The position numbers and the translations under genes were made by a program. Below the pieces are notes generated by a model. The model was not told the origin of the DNA. It saw only the letters and a list, made by a program, of their open reading frames with translations, and searched no databases. A stretch of DNA of 64,000 nucleotides from Carposina sasakii (Eukaryota; Arthropoda; Insecta; Lepidoptera; Carposinidae), in contig CP053160.1 in the NCBI GenBank assembly GCA_014607495.2, positions 3,534,001 to 3,598,000 on the forward strand. The letters are read 5' to 3'. Below are positions 27,301 through 37,522 of the stretch, piece after piece (position 1 is the first letter of the stretch; each line of letters opens with the position of its first letter).

Positions 27301-30300
27301 CTTACCTGCCCCTGATGCACCATTCTACATTACGGGCGATGCTCAAGCTCAACCACTAATACCTATTCCAATAACTCGGAAACATTTCTTATTGGATTGG
27401 ACGGCTGATTGGTGTAGTTGGTAGTGGCCCTGCCTGCGACGCCATAGGTCCTGGGTTCGAATCCCGGTAGGTGCAAACATAGATGTGATGAATATCGATG
27501 TTTGTTTCCGAGTCATGGATGTTTATATACTTATCTATGTATTTATATACCGTTGCTTAGTACCCACGACACAAGACCTTAGGGATCTTAGTGTGGGACT
27601 AGGTCAATGTGTTGTGAAGTGTGTGAATATTTATTTATTTATTTATTATTTATTTCTTATTGGATTCGTTACCAGTCACTAGATTCTACTCGTACCTATC
27701 AGGTGTGTACCTGAAAAGTAGATACAGGCTCGTCCTAAAATTGGGTACATAATTTGCACACGTCTGCCTAACCTCTAAAAGTTTTGTAGATACTTACATG
27801 AGAAGCACTACTGCTACAAAAGTTGACTCCGCAAGACGCCCCCAAGTCAAGAGTTGGAGCAGTAGTCGAGTTTACCAGAGCTTCTGCTTTGGGCAGCGTC
27901 ACGTTCAGGAAAGCCAGGTCCTCACCCAGATTCGATGTTAGAACTGCAGGATATTAAACAGGGTGTAAGTGACAGCCAGTCATAATTTAGAAAATTTGAG
28001 TTTTATTTTTATTATCAAATACTGTGGTCCATCCTGACCGTCACACTTATCTAAACATAAACGTAAAATTAACTATGTCCGTCCTGCAGATTTACAAAAT
28101 GTGACTAGTTTATATATCTACGCTAATATTAATGAACTACCTATAGGTAATATAATAGAATATCAACTATAATAGTAAACCATTAGGAATCATTATTGCA
28201 TAAAATGTTTAGCTAAGGTATGCCATAGTCAATGTCAAGGTAAAGCTCTGAGCTTATGATTTAATAACAATAGCTACTCGTAAGAATAAATCTGTATAGC
28301 CTAAATACCTATAAAGCATTAAGTGTCAATTATTATTTATACTTTCTATTATAGTTTTCCAGATACAATTTGTTTTTAAATAGTCAGCAATGTTTATTGT
28401 ACATACAAATTATATCTGTCATGCACACTCTGTAATACTACCTTTACTCAACTCATATACTTCTAAACATTTCGTACGTTCAAATCAACTTGTTCTGTAA
28501 CTTCATTACTGTTTATATAACAATCATAAAATCGAGAGACAGTAATGATAATTATTTGTTATTTTTAATTTTTAATGGCCGGATAAGGAAATTGTATTAA
28601 ATTATATGTGATGTCGACATTACACCGAGAATGCGGGACTTATTCTGAAAATCGACTTGTAGGTACTGGGTTGGCCTTTACTGTTTATATTATTGTCCGA
28701 AAATCACACTGTGGTCACCAACAACTTGTATGATGGTAATTGGGCTGGCCCATGGAGAAGAAATCTTCTTCATGGGCTGGCCTCTAGTGTTTATATCACT
28801 GTCCGAAAATGACACTGTGGTCACCAACCAACCCGCCTGCACAGAAGGGTGACTATGGGCAAAACCTCTTACAGCAGTACCCTTATGGCGTGCGCTGAGG
28901 TAGGCCTACGTCCAGCAGTGGAATTGTCATATTTAGTGCCTACTTTACGAAATTTTAAATTAACTGGTTTTCAAATAATGTCATCAAATGTTAAGTTCCA
29001 ACTTAGATCCTTTTGTCAGGTTATGAGGTACATAAATCACATCAAGGTATCTTTCGCGTGATCTAAAGACATTGACAAAACAATAGTCCCATCGAGGTCC
29101 TATAGGAAACAGGTGAATGGTTCAGATTACATTGACTTCCATCCCGCAAGGTCAAGTCTACGAATAAGGTGACACTTTCACTCCTTCCGTCACCGAAATA
29201 GAAACAAAATAGTTTACAAATGCGGAAGCTCTACGAGTATTGTGTGTTTTAAACTGGAGCTACAATTTTAAAATGCCTGAATCATCGAATTACGCCATTA
29301 AGCGACTTAGAGCCATTAAGCTACTAGCTATTCACTTTATTATTATTGTTTAATTTACCTAAAAACTCAATGTAATTTCTAGTTTGTCTTATTTTCCCAG
29401 CAAAACTTACTGTAAGTGCCTACGTTCTGAAGTAGGTATTGTATTGCACTTTTTTCTTTTCTTTTCCAAATAGGCTAATAAAAAGCGTGATTTTACATAT
29501 AACGATGCACATGACTTCCTAGCATGTCCACATACTTACATCTAGATAGTCTGTGATAGTCCAAATCCTATACATACAGGGTGTTTTTTCGTTGCCACCC
29601 TTAACGAAGGGTACTTACTCTATACATCAAATAAAGTAAGTTTATGAAAAAAAATGCTGGGAAACAATGTACCTAAATTTTTTTAAAAAATTAATTACTT
29701 GATCGGGTGAAATTTGTAGTGTCCAGTGTTTATGCTAGTTTTTTCATAGACAGATGATATTAATTATTTCTCGTTAAAAAATCTTGCTACGCGCGTCTAT
29801 GTGCATTTATGCTATAATATGCTATTTACTCAACTTTGGGCCCTAATATCTTCCCAGGTATGCTTCCATGGAGAAAAATGATCGTGGTGATGAGGAGATT
29901 CCGTAGTTTTCGGGAAAGTTGACGACCAAAAAACATCCTGTATACCTACACACAGCTGAGTTCCCGTAATGGGTTATCCATGAACTGCAGCATACTAAAC
30001 GAGATCCCACAGCCACGTTTAGCACACCGGGGACAGACGTGAATCAAATTCTATAAAGATATTAATATATACTTTATCCAGCTCTAACTTACTAGCTGAT
30101 GAGACCAGGTTCCCCCAGATCTGCGCCATCTGGTAGAACATGAAGAAGAGGCCGAAGAACCTCACCACCAGCACCTCGGCGGGAACTCCGGACAGCTTTG
30201 AGTAAGGTTCTGCTACCTGGAAATATACCAATATACTGACCATGGAATTTGGGTAATGGAAGCTCGAGTCTATCTACCCTGGTTGCTATAATATTTTATG

Positions 30301-33300
30301 GATGAGTTAAGTGGATATGCGAGAAAACTCTCATATAATCATGAGAACGATTGAGACAGGGTCATGCGCCGCCGCCGAGTGTTTATCTAGTAATGCTTGT
30401 CTCTTGTAAACTAGACCTACTGCCATTTTAACCAGATTGAAAAAAGTAGGCGGTTTCTCAATTCAACCGTTTAAATTATATCATTACTACCTTGTGTACT
30501 ATCTATCCTATAACATATGTGCAAATATCCGTCCATTTCTTTACTTCTTCAGCTCCAGGAGATAGAAATAAGACAGGCCATGAACTTCTACTTGGTGCGA
30601 ATATCGATTTATCGGTCAATAGAGTAATTCAAGTAGTTCTATAATTGGAACATGATATACCTTTAGAACAGGATTTAGAATTACAAATAGGTAGGTATGT
30701 CAATTACCCACCTACTACCGTGTCGTGATTAGCCATGCGGACCGTAATACATATCTACTAGTAAATAAACCAGTAATATGTCGTGGGCTTTAGTTAAGGA
30801 CATTTTGAACTTAAATACCTGTCTATTAATTATTAGCCAATTTCAATAACCACGAAATTAACGGTGAAGCACGAATTTATCTATGCTCCTTACCTATTGA
30901 CTTGCAAAAATAGTCTATAATACTCGTAGCTTTACGGACTGCCGATTCGAGAGATTGGTGCTTGCTGCGCCGATCTTAAGAGATTTTTGAAATATCTCAG
31001 AATCATCAATTTTCAATCAAGTTATATTTAATTTTGGAATTGAAAAATCTCAGATTCTTTTGATAAAGGCCAATAGTTAAAACCCTTGAAGTATCCCATC
31101 TTCCTCAACTCACCAATGCGAGTAACATGCCGAGTATTTGCCTCTCTATACTACTCGTACTATAGGTATATTCAGGTAACGCGGCGAAATCTCATCGAAA
31201 CTTGTGCGAGCCTTGCTTACGAAGCGAAGCTTGCTACGGATACGAGTGATCCGCTTAAATTTCATACGTATATTGAAGTAATATCAAAAGTTAGTTACTT
31301 GCTCCGAATATACTTACCACAGACAAATAAGTGCATTTGGCGCACCACAGAGGCCCTCCCCCGAAGCCCACCATCATCCCTGCTGGTATGAGGCTGTAGA
31401 GGCGCGGGTAGAACTGCGCACCTATGAACGGCATGTAGGCCAGGAACGACAGGGCTATCGTCCATTTGCAGCCTAGCCATCTGTTGGTTAAATCATCAGC
31501 ATTATAAGTCCATGTTAGAAGGCCGGTAAGGTGGAACTAAATAAAAAAGAAAGGAGGATGGGCAAAATGTCCCCACCGAGCAATAGCGACCAGACGTATA
31601 TCGTTGGAAAGCTCTTTTTGTGACTATCAATTGATTCTATTGGGACGATTCTCAAAACGCTGTATGACAAAAGTTATATCTAAAAGAAATCTTCCAAAAA
31701 ATAGAAAAAAAAAACAAAAGCAAAAAATCAGAATTCTTTGAGCTATAACTATACATACATATACACATACATACAGACTGATTTTTGGTCGTCAACGTTC
31801 CCGAAAACTACGGAATCTCTTCATCATCACGATCATTTTTCTCCATGGAAGCATACCTGGGAAGTGTCTGGTTCCCAAGATATTAGGGTCCAAAGTTGAG
31901 TAAATAGACTGCGTTTTTCTGCATAAATGCACATTTTTTCACGAGAAATAATTAATATCTATCTTTGAAAAAACTAGCATAAACACTGGACACTATAAAT
32001 TTCGCCCGATCAAGTTTTTTTTTTTTTTATTACATCGTTTTCCAGCATTTTTTGGCATAAACTTACTTTATTTGATGTATAGAGTACGTAAGTACCCTTC
32101 GTTAAGAGTGGCAACGAAAATACACCCTGTATACACACGAGTGTGTTCCCGTATGGGGTAGGTAGCTTATTGCCTGAGTGTGTCGGAGTTTCTTATTCGA
32201 TTCATACTCGTAGGACATGCACAGAAGAAGATGCAGATGATGTGTAACCCCGCATCAGCACAGGAAATCTCATCTAATGCATTCATACAAAAAAAAACGA
32301 TTATTTTTCAGAGTTATCTTGTTGAGAATCTAAATCTGGGATAAAAAATATACCCATACTTTTGCAGAATTAAGATTACTATGTAAAAATCGACTCATTG
32401 TCAACCACCACGATTACAATTGGGACAAGTGATGTGATTACTAATTGCAAATTACGCACATAAAAAGAAGATCGTTCTATTTGAACACATGCGACCTTTA
32501 ACATAGGAGGAAGTTGGTCAAAGCCATGCATGTTTTGGAGCTCCATGTGACAGACATATCCTTTTAGACGACACGTGGACAAACTTAACTCTACCGGTGG
32601 TCATTATTAGAACTAATGAACTTCTATGATTATTCCAGTATGTTTGAACGCTGAATTCGAAAGTGGCGACGCTATGTCAGGTCAGATAAGTGGGCATTGT
32701 ATGTGCAGTAATAACACGTTGCACATGTCATTATTCCCGTGTTATGGTAAATTAGTTATATGGCATTGTATTATCTGACGTGTGCGTTTTGTCACTGGAT
32801 CAACTAATTTTGACAGGTTTATTTGTAAAAATGTACCTACTCGTAATATTGTCTCAAGAGCATTTTTGTAATCTCAATTTTATTTTGCCTGCGGATTACC
32901 ACACATAATATCTTAGATTTTTCTGGTAAATAAAGACGTCTTGTTAACGTTATTTAAAATTTACCTATTGAAAGATTACAGCTTTGATGCAAGTTGTCCA
33001 GCTAAAAGCACAAAACTTTTACACCTGTACATACAGTTTAGAAACGAGAAAATTAAATAGCCAACAATGGGCAATTCATTCAATAATATCATACGAGAAG
33101 AGATGATATAATTTGAATATCAAACTTACTTAATAACAATTGCGGGTAGCAGGATATTAGACAGGATCAAGGAGAAGTAGATCGCAGCCAGCGTGAATGC
33201 GCCTGCGCCGGCGTCGCTGTTCACCGAGCTCTGCAGGTTGGCAGCCCCGTGGAAGGCGGTGAAGTGCACCATGAAGGCAAACCCCAGCACGAAGATGTTT

Positions 33301-33350
33301 CGGTTGATACGCCATCTCTCGTTCGTGCCGAAAACTACGGTTTCTGGCAT
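21339..33350 (-). CDS. UNC93-like membrane protein, paralogue A (complete, 10 exons, 485 aa)
   Basis: Exons on the minus strand, 5' to 3': 33350-33130, 31480-31318, 30216-30093, 27943-27798, 25308-25190, 24634-24475, 23162-23022, 22643-22517, 22296-22176, 21474-21339 (stop TGA). All junctions keep frame; total 1458 bases. The protein starts MPETVVFG and reads as a 12-helix major-facilitator-fold protein of the UNC93 family. Helices are roughly at 20-34, 51-72, 80-98, 100-118, 146-165 and 229-252, then six more from about 288 to 460. Family hallmarks are KWTIALSFLAYMPF (79-92), GFGGGPLWCAKCTY (112-125), RFFGLFFMFYQ (147-157), YIGAEQAFMAADFTQ (297-311) and PGSEEAAYSNFRLWE in exon 9. The loop at 166-228 carries two N-glycosylation sequons (N183, N194), typical of the large non-cytosolic loop. 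Members act as channel or receptor accessory proteins (worm unc-93, vertebrate UNC93B1); the ligand of this one is unknown. A likely 5' UTR acceptor (TTTATTCAG) sits 12 bases before the ATG. Introns are full of mobile elements. Confidence 0.93.
21990..22144. mobile_element. GC-rich MITE in the last intron of UNC93-like A
   Basis: GGCGTCTTATAAGCGTC at the left is mirrored by GACGCTTATAAGCCGCC at the right (16 of 17 bases). The interior is strikingly GC-rich (GACGTTCG, GCGCCCGCGC, GACGCAGCGC motifs) in otherwise AT-rich DNA. It ends about 32 bases from the splice donor of exon 9. Confidence 0.7.
23736..23915 (+). mobile_element. Decayed 3' end of a LINE, in an intron of UNC93-like A
   Basis: One frame reads GKRRVGRQKKSWLRNIRSGRE, a stop, then HNVEELFRMARDKSAVSKLTADLQ and a stop, followed by a GAAGAAGAAGAAGG tail. 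This is the typical C-terminal end of an RTE-like LINE with one inactivating stop. It lies antisense in the intron between exons 6 and 7. Confidence 0.75.
24871..24972. mobile_element. Half MITE, family F1
   Basis: It matches the right arm of the complete copy at 15587-15850 (AAACATGTGATTTAGAGTC to TATACCCTGTA). It lies in the intron between exons 5 and 6 of UNC93-like A. Confidence 0.75.
25390..25796. mobile_element. Foldback MITE related to family F3
   Basis: The left arm GGGTGTAAAAAGACAAC..TTAATACCTCGTATT..CGATCATTTTT is mirrored by the right arm ending TCTTTTTACACCCTGTA, over about 100 bases with a modest number of mismatches. Both arms resemble the same end of F3 copies (29575, 31772). 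It lies in an intron of UNC93-like A. Confidence 0.75.
25801..26630. mobile_element. MITE family F2 with a ~380-base internal insertion
   Basis: Ends are TACAGCGTGTGGGTGACAGC and TGTCACAAACACCCTGTA. Compared with the copy at 40904-41372, the sequence between CTGTGACTAATTAA and TTATTGTGTGACACAT is about 380 bases longer (about 25967-26345), which indicates a nested insertion. It lies immediately next to the preceding foldback MITE. Confidence 0.75.
26880..27165 (-). mobile_element. SINE-like repeat, family S2, inverted
   Basis: It begins with ACATACACATAATCACGCC and TTTATCCCTTACGGGGCAGG, continues with GGGCCGATAGAACCACATGG, and ends near AGAGCAGCATAGAAGAACAG. Near full length compared with 46200-46475. 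In an intron of UNC93-like A. Confidence 0.75.
27399..27651 (+). mobile_element. Intact tRNA-derived SINE with 15-base target duplication
   Basis: The head has pol III promoter boxes: an A-box-like TGGTGTAGTTGGTAGTGG and a B box GGGTTCGAATCCC. The body TTTCCGAGTCATGGATGTTT..GTGGGACTAGGTCAATGTG is a common lepidopteran SINE type, and it ends in a TTTA-repeat tail. The 15-base sequence ATTTCTTATTGGATT flanks it exactly on both sides (27384-27398 and 27652-27666), so it is a full-length and probably young insertion. A 3' fragment of the same family is at 46745-46830. Confidence 0.88.
28667..28828 (+). repeat. Direct repeat, 56-base copies 106 bases apart
   Basis: TGGGTTGGCCTTTACTGTTT..TGTCCGAAAATCACACTGTG at 28667-28722 is repeated as TGGGCTGGCCTCTAGTGTTT..TGTCCGAAAATGACACTGTG at 28773-28828. 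It lies in an intron of UNC93-like A. Confidence 0.75.
29575..29942 (+). mobile_element. MITE family F3 (TACAGGGTGTTTTTTCGTTG termini)
   Basis: It starts TACAGGGTGTTTTTTCGTTG and contains CTTAACGAAGGGTAC, GCTAGTTTTTTCATAGACAG and CATGGAGAAAAATGATCG. It ends GACCAAAAAACATCCTGTA. Other copies are at 31772-32131 (inverted), 44611-45101 and 52427-52776. Confidence 0.8.
31772..32131 (-). mobile_element. MITE family F3, inverted, in intron 1 of UNC93-like A
   Basis: It begins TACAGACTGATTTTTGGTCG and ends CAACGAAAATACACCCTGTA, mirroring the copy at 29575-29942 that lies in an intron two exons away. Confidence 0.8.
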
Positions 33351-33500
33351 TTTCGTTTATCTGAATAAATTGGAAACGACAAATAAGCGACAGGTAGTTG
33401 TGGATCACACAATTTATAAGCCCATTATCACTCAAAAAGATTACACACCCACTTTTCACAAATTAAGCTATTAATTCCCATGGTAAGGGGTGAGCCTATC

Positions 33501-33668
33501 CAGCGCCCCGGCCCGAAGTAAATTTTAGAATGGAGCGAGATCCAATTATGGCGCCTCTCCTCTTTGCTCCTAATAATATATACCTATATCTTTACCATTT
33601 AGGCGCTCTCTAGGATTTGGCGCGTGAGGAGCGACTACTCCTTTCGCCGTATGGGCGGGCCGGCCCTG
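33501..33668. mobile_element. hAT-type MITE with 8-base target duplication, upstream of UNC93-like A
   Basis: Termini CAGCGCCCCGGCCCG and CGGGCCGGCCCTG form imperfect inverted repeats of the CAGGGCCGGCCC kind. The flanks AGCCTATC (33493-33500) and AGCCTACC (33669-33676) match at 7 of 8 bases, the target-duplication length of hAT elements. It sits about 150 bases upstream of the start codon, in the promoter or 5' UTR. Confidence 0.72.
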
Positions 33669-36040
33669 AGCCTACCGCCGCTTTTCGGACACAAATACAA
33701 TCGAATAGCGACCGGTAACGAATCCAAAATGTTTCCGTGCCATTCTAAATAAGTAGGTATTTTGACGTTTTAATCGTCCTAATATTAATATATCATTAGA
33801 TTTGGCGTCAGAGCCTCGTCCGGTAAATAGCCGGGTACACCACGACTTTGGGTCCTCCCAACTACACCCCACTTACACCCCCTATAATATACTACAGTTT
33901 TAACACATTTTCATCCTGAATTAGAATCAGAGGATAAGAAAATAATTGATTCAGAGGCGTAAAAAGAGGGGGTAGTTTATAAATACTTCAAAATAAATAT
34001 TGTGTTCTATTTAAAATATTCATTTGCATATAATATAAGTTTACGACTGTTGTCAGACAATACAAGATCCGTTCCCTTCTCCGGTCGGCTCTCAAGGACC
34101 TCGACTATCAGATTATAACATGACATGACATTATTATTAATGTACCAGTTTCTTTACGTTTTGTTTTATTTTCGCGGTTATGAACCTAGGCTCTGGATTT
34201 CCCCGTGGGAGTATGCTTTGATTGGATGAGAAGAGGCTGAAAGGATATGGGTATATGCTCTTTATTAGTCTATATCCAATTCAATTTCAATATTAGTTTA
34301 TTTACTGTCATCCTATCCAAAGAAAGATAGAAGGAATAACAAAAATGTGTTTGCATGCATGTAAATTAAATATACGTGTATTCATATTAATGGATGTGTG
34401 CAGTAACAACAATTTTAAAAAACCTATAAAGACTTAGACAATGTTACTATTTTACTAGCGACAGCGAAGTTCGTAAACTTAACAAAGCATCTTCTTTCGT
34501 ATATAAACGTACATCGAATAGTTGGTTATATCTCTATGAGAAACTTAGAAATCTCGTGCAAATGTGAATAAATTTCCCAATTTAATTAACACTATCTGTT
34601 AGTTGCCTATCACCTACCTAAACAATGTAGATAGCGAGTATTTTGACCTAAATCAATGCAATGGCAACCGAAATCTCTTATAGATGGTTTTTTAGTTCTT
34701 AGAAGGCCAACAAGGGACAATGATTTGTCTCTACTAAAAATAACAGTTTAATCAATGATCAAGAGATAATTGGCATTTGAAAAATTGGTGGTATCACTTG
34801 CCATTGCGAAACTTTGATCCCATTCCTAAAGATGCAAAATATTTGTGTAAATCTGTCTTATTATAGGAAGCTCACGTAATTTTATGTGATATATTTCTTC
34901 TTTATGCGAAATGCAAATGCTATTTTATGATTATCAATTTTTGTCTAGAAAAATTAAACTAAGAAAATTCATCTAAGTAAGTATATTTAACTCACCTTAA
35001 TAAGTTCCAGTCAGAATACACGAAAATAATATTTTTAAAAAAACACAGAAGACACAATAAACTATTTCAGAAAATCATTTCATTCGTAATTTTGTAAATA
35101 TATTTTAAAACTACCTCCATTCTCTTTATTCTACTTTTTTCTACCGTCGCTCTTATTATTTTATCTGTGGATTTTGTCTACCCAAATATTAGATTATTTA
35201 TTTAATTTAATAAATACGTTTAGGTATTCTAGTTTTCAGATCAGAACTCGGCAATTAGTTTAACTTGACCCCTGAAGTTAACCGTGTGGCGGTAGTGACC
35301 GGACTGCGAAATAATAGGACTCAAGCTGTAACGTTTGTAAATTGTACATAACGCACTACATTATGTAAAGTACGCTGTGTGACGTACTAGAAGCTCGGAG
35401 CAATCACTTAATTGTACGTTTCCATTGTACAGATTATTGTACTTACGTTTGCTCAATTTATGAAAATTTATATTACCGACCTACTTTCAGGTACATACTG
35501 TAATGTTATTGCCTACCTACCAATTTTCTTGCATGTGTTAAAAATTAAATTTAGACAGTCCCTTTATATTTTACAAATATTATAAAGGAGTAATTTTAAT
35601 TTGACAGTTTTGGGTATACTTACATGTAGCTTCTAGGCTTTTTATGATTCGGCGGGAAAAGCTGGAAGGGTGCAGGTGTAATTTTCTTGTGAAAATCAAA
35701 ATTTATTTGTAAATGGCTTGCATGTGTCCGTAAAGTGATGTTTTCTGGTAGATAAGTTATATTTTGATTACTTGTGATGTGAATCTAGTGCGTGTGCATG
35801 GTTTTATACGCAGGTAAGCCGAATAAAACTTTAGCTGGATTACGATCTCTTCATGGGCGCATGTAAGTTGTTTCTGCAATAATTTTTCATTTTGACTAAC
35901 TTTACACTTGTTCTTGAGGATTTTCCCGACGTTTCCATTTATCATCATTGTCATTCATCATAAATTCAGAATACATTTTACTAAACAATGATTAGGCTGT
36001 ATGGGCTTAGTTCCCCTTGCCTTTCCTTCGGGATAAACTA

Positions 36041-36875
36041 AAAAAAAAAAACCGGCCAAGTGCGAGTCGGACTCGCGCACCGAGGGTTCCGTACAAACCT
36101 GCAAGGTTTACAAAGTTCGTTCATTACGACAATCGAGTCTACGCGTTCATGAAAAAAAGTAATAAGTTTATATTTATTAAAAAATATATATTTTGTAATG
36201 TAACTAAAAATTTAAGGTTTTCGGAATTTTTCCTTTATGTGTGCTATAAAACGTTGCTTCATGCCAAATTTCAAGATTCTAGGTCGACTGGAAGTACCCT
36301 TTAGGTTTTGATTCCCTTGCGAGTACTTGCGAGTTTCAAAATATGCAGCTTAAATTGCTGTTTCTTTTGATTGCGTTGACATAGAAGTTTGATTTTGCTA
36401 CAGCTTAAAGGTATTATAGACTAGTATTTGGTATGAATTTCTTTAATACCTCTACGCGTTTATGAGGAAATGGGTAGTAAGTTTAAAATTATTAAAAAAA
36501 TATATATTATGTGATGTAACTAAAAATTTATGGTTTTCGTAATTTTTCCTTTATCTATGCTATAAGACGTTGCTTCGTACCAAATTTCAAGATTCTGAGT
36601 TCACGGGAAGCATCCTGTAGGTTTTGATTCCCTTGCAAGTGTCGAAAATTTGCGGCATAAACGGCTGTATCTTTTGATTGCGTTGGCTTAGAAGTTTGAT
36701 TTTTTCACAGCTTCAAGGGACAGTAGACCTGAGTAATTGATATAAATTTCAGCTTCATACCTCCACGCGTTCCTGAGAAAAAGGGTCTTGACAGACGGAC
36801 GGACGGACAGACGGACAACAAAGTGATCCTATAAGGGTTCCGTTTTTTCCTTTTGAGGTACGGAACCCTAAAAAT
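36041..36875. mobile_element. 835-base lepidopteran repeat with an internal ~315-base duplication
   Basis: It runs from an A-run followed by ACCGGCCAAGTGCGAGTCGG and GAGGGTTCCGTAC to GACGGACGGACGGACAGACG, AGTGATCCTATAAGGGTTCC and GTACGGAACCCTA. The ends GGGTTCCGTAC and GTACGGAACCC are inverted. Inside, the block starting ACGCGTTCATGAAAAAAAGT (36141) recurs at about 36456, and the later TTTTGATTCCCTTGC block also recurs. I recognise it as a common lepidopteran repeat but not its class. Confidence 0.75.
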
Positions 36876-37515
36876 CTAGGCTTTTTAGTCACGCGAGCTT
36901 ACGGCCATTTTAAATAATTGAGGTCAAAAAGAATCTCCGATGTTTTTATTCCAAATTTGAAATTTTGTACGAAAACAATTGAATTTATGTAAATATAAAG
37001 AATGTAAAAAGTCTCTCACGATCTGCCATTGAAATTGTCGCGGGCTCCCGCTAGCGAATACTATACGCTAGTACTCTTTCTTATAAAGTTCCTATTGGTA
37101 TAGAAATGGCAAAGTTCCTTAAGTGTTAACCGGCGTAAACTAAAGTAAAACTGAATACTTTTCATTGTTCATATACAGAAACAACACATTCATAATGTTC
37201 ATGTTGAATAAGTATGGATGGGTTTTGGAGGGAAATAATTTTGACTTTTAGCACTTCCACTGCCTAAATAATTAGGTTACGTTATGTTAGAACTTCTAAA
37301 CGAAACAAAAAGCGAAGCGGGAGAGACTGGTGAAATGCTAGAAGGATTTTATTATTTCGTATAACCAAAGACAATTATAAGCGTATAACGTTATACAATA
37401 TGCCTTGGTCATTTATACTTGTTATCCTGGTAAATAAAATAGTACTTATCGGTACAGTATGTAACTCGGGGATGAAGTCTGAAGATAAATATAACAAAAT
37501 GTCTTAACAAACAAC

Positions 37516-37521
37516 TTTATT
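37516..37521 (-). promoter_or_regulatory. Candidate poly(A) signal of UNC93-like B, one base after the stop codon
   Basis: On the minus strand the stop TGA (37525-37523) is followed by TAATAAAG, so an AATAAA hexamer begins one base after the coding sequence ends. If used, cleavage would be near 37490-37505 and the 3' UTR would be only some 20-35 bases. Another minus-strand AATAAA near 37350 is an alternative. Confidence 0.45.
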
Positions 37522-37522
37522 A

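Larger units (their letters stand above)
33351..37522. other. Spacer between the two UNC93-like genes
   Basis: There is no coding exon here. This 4.2 kb holds the 5' UTR and promoter region of paralogue A on its left side and the 3' end of paralogue B on its right side. It includes a hAT-type MITE (33501-33668) and an 835-base lepidopteran repeat (36041-36875). The rest (about 33900-36000) is AT-rich DNA in which I see nothing specific. Confidence 0.6.

Noticed and set aside
20631..35670. Shared 20-mer CGGCGGGAAAAGCTGGAAGG at about 20631 and 35650
   Set aside because: The match does not extend enough to define an element; noted only as a possible fragment of a dispersed repeat.
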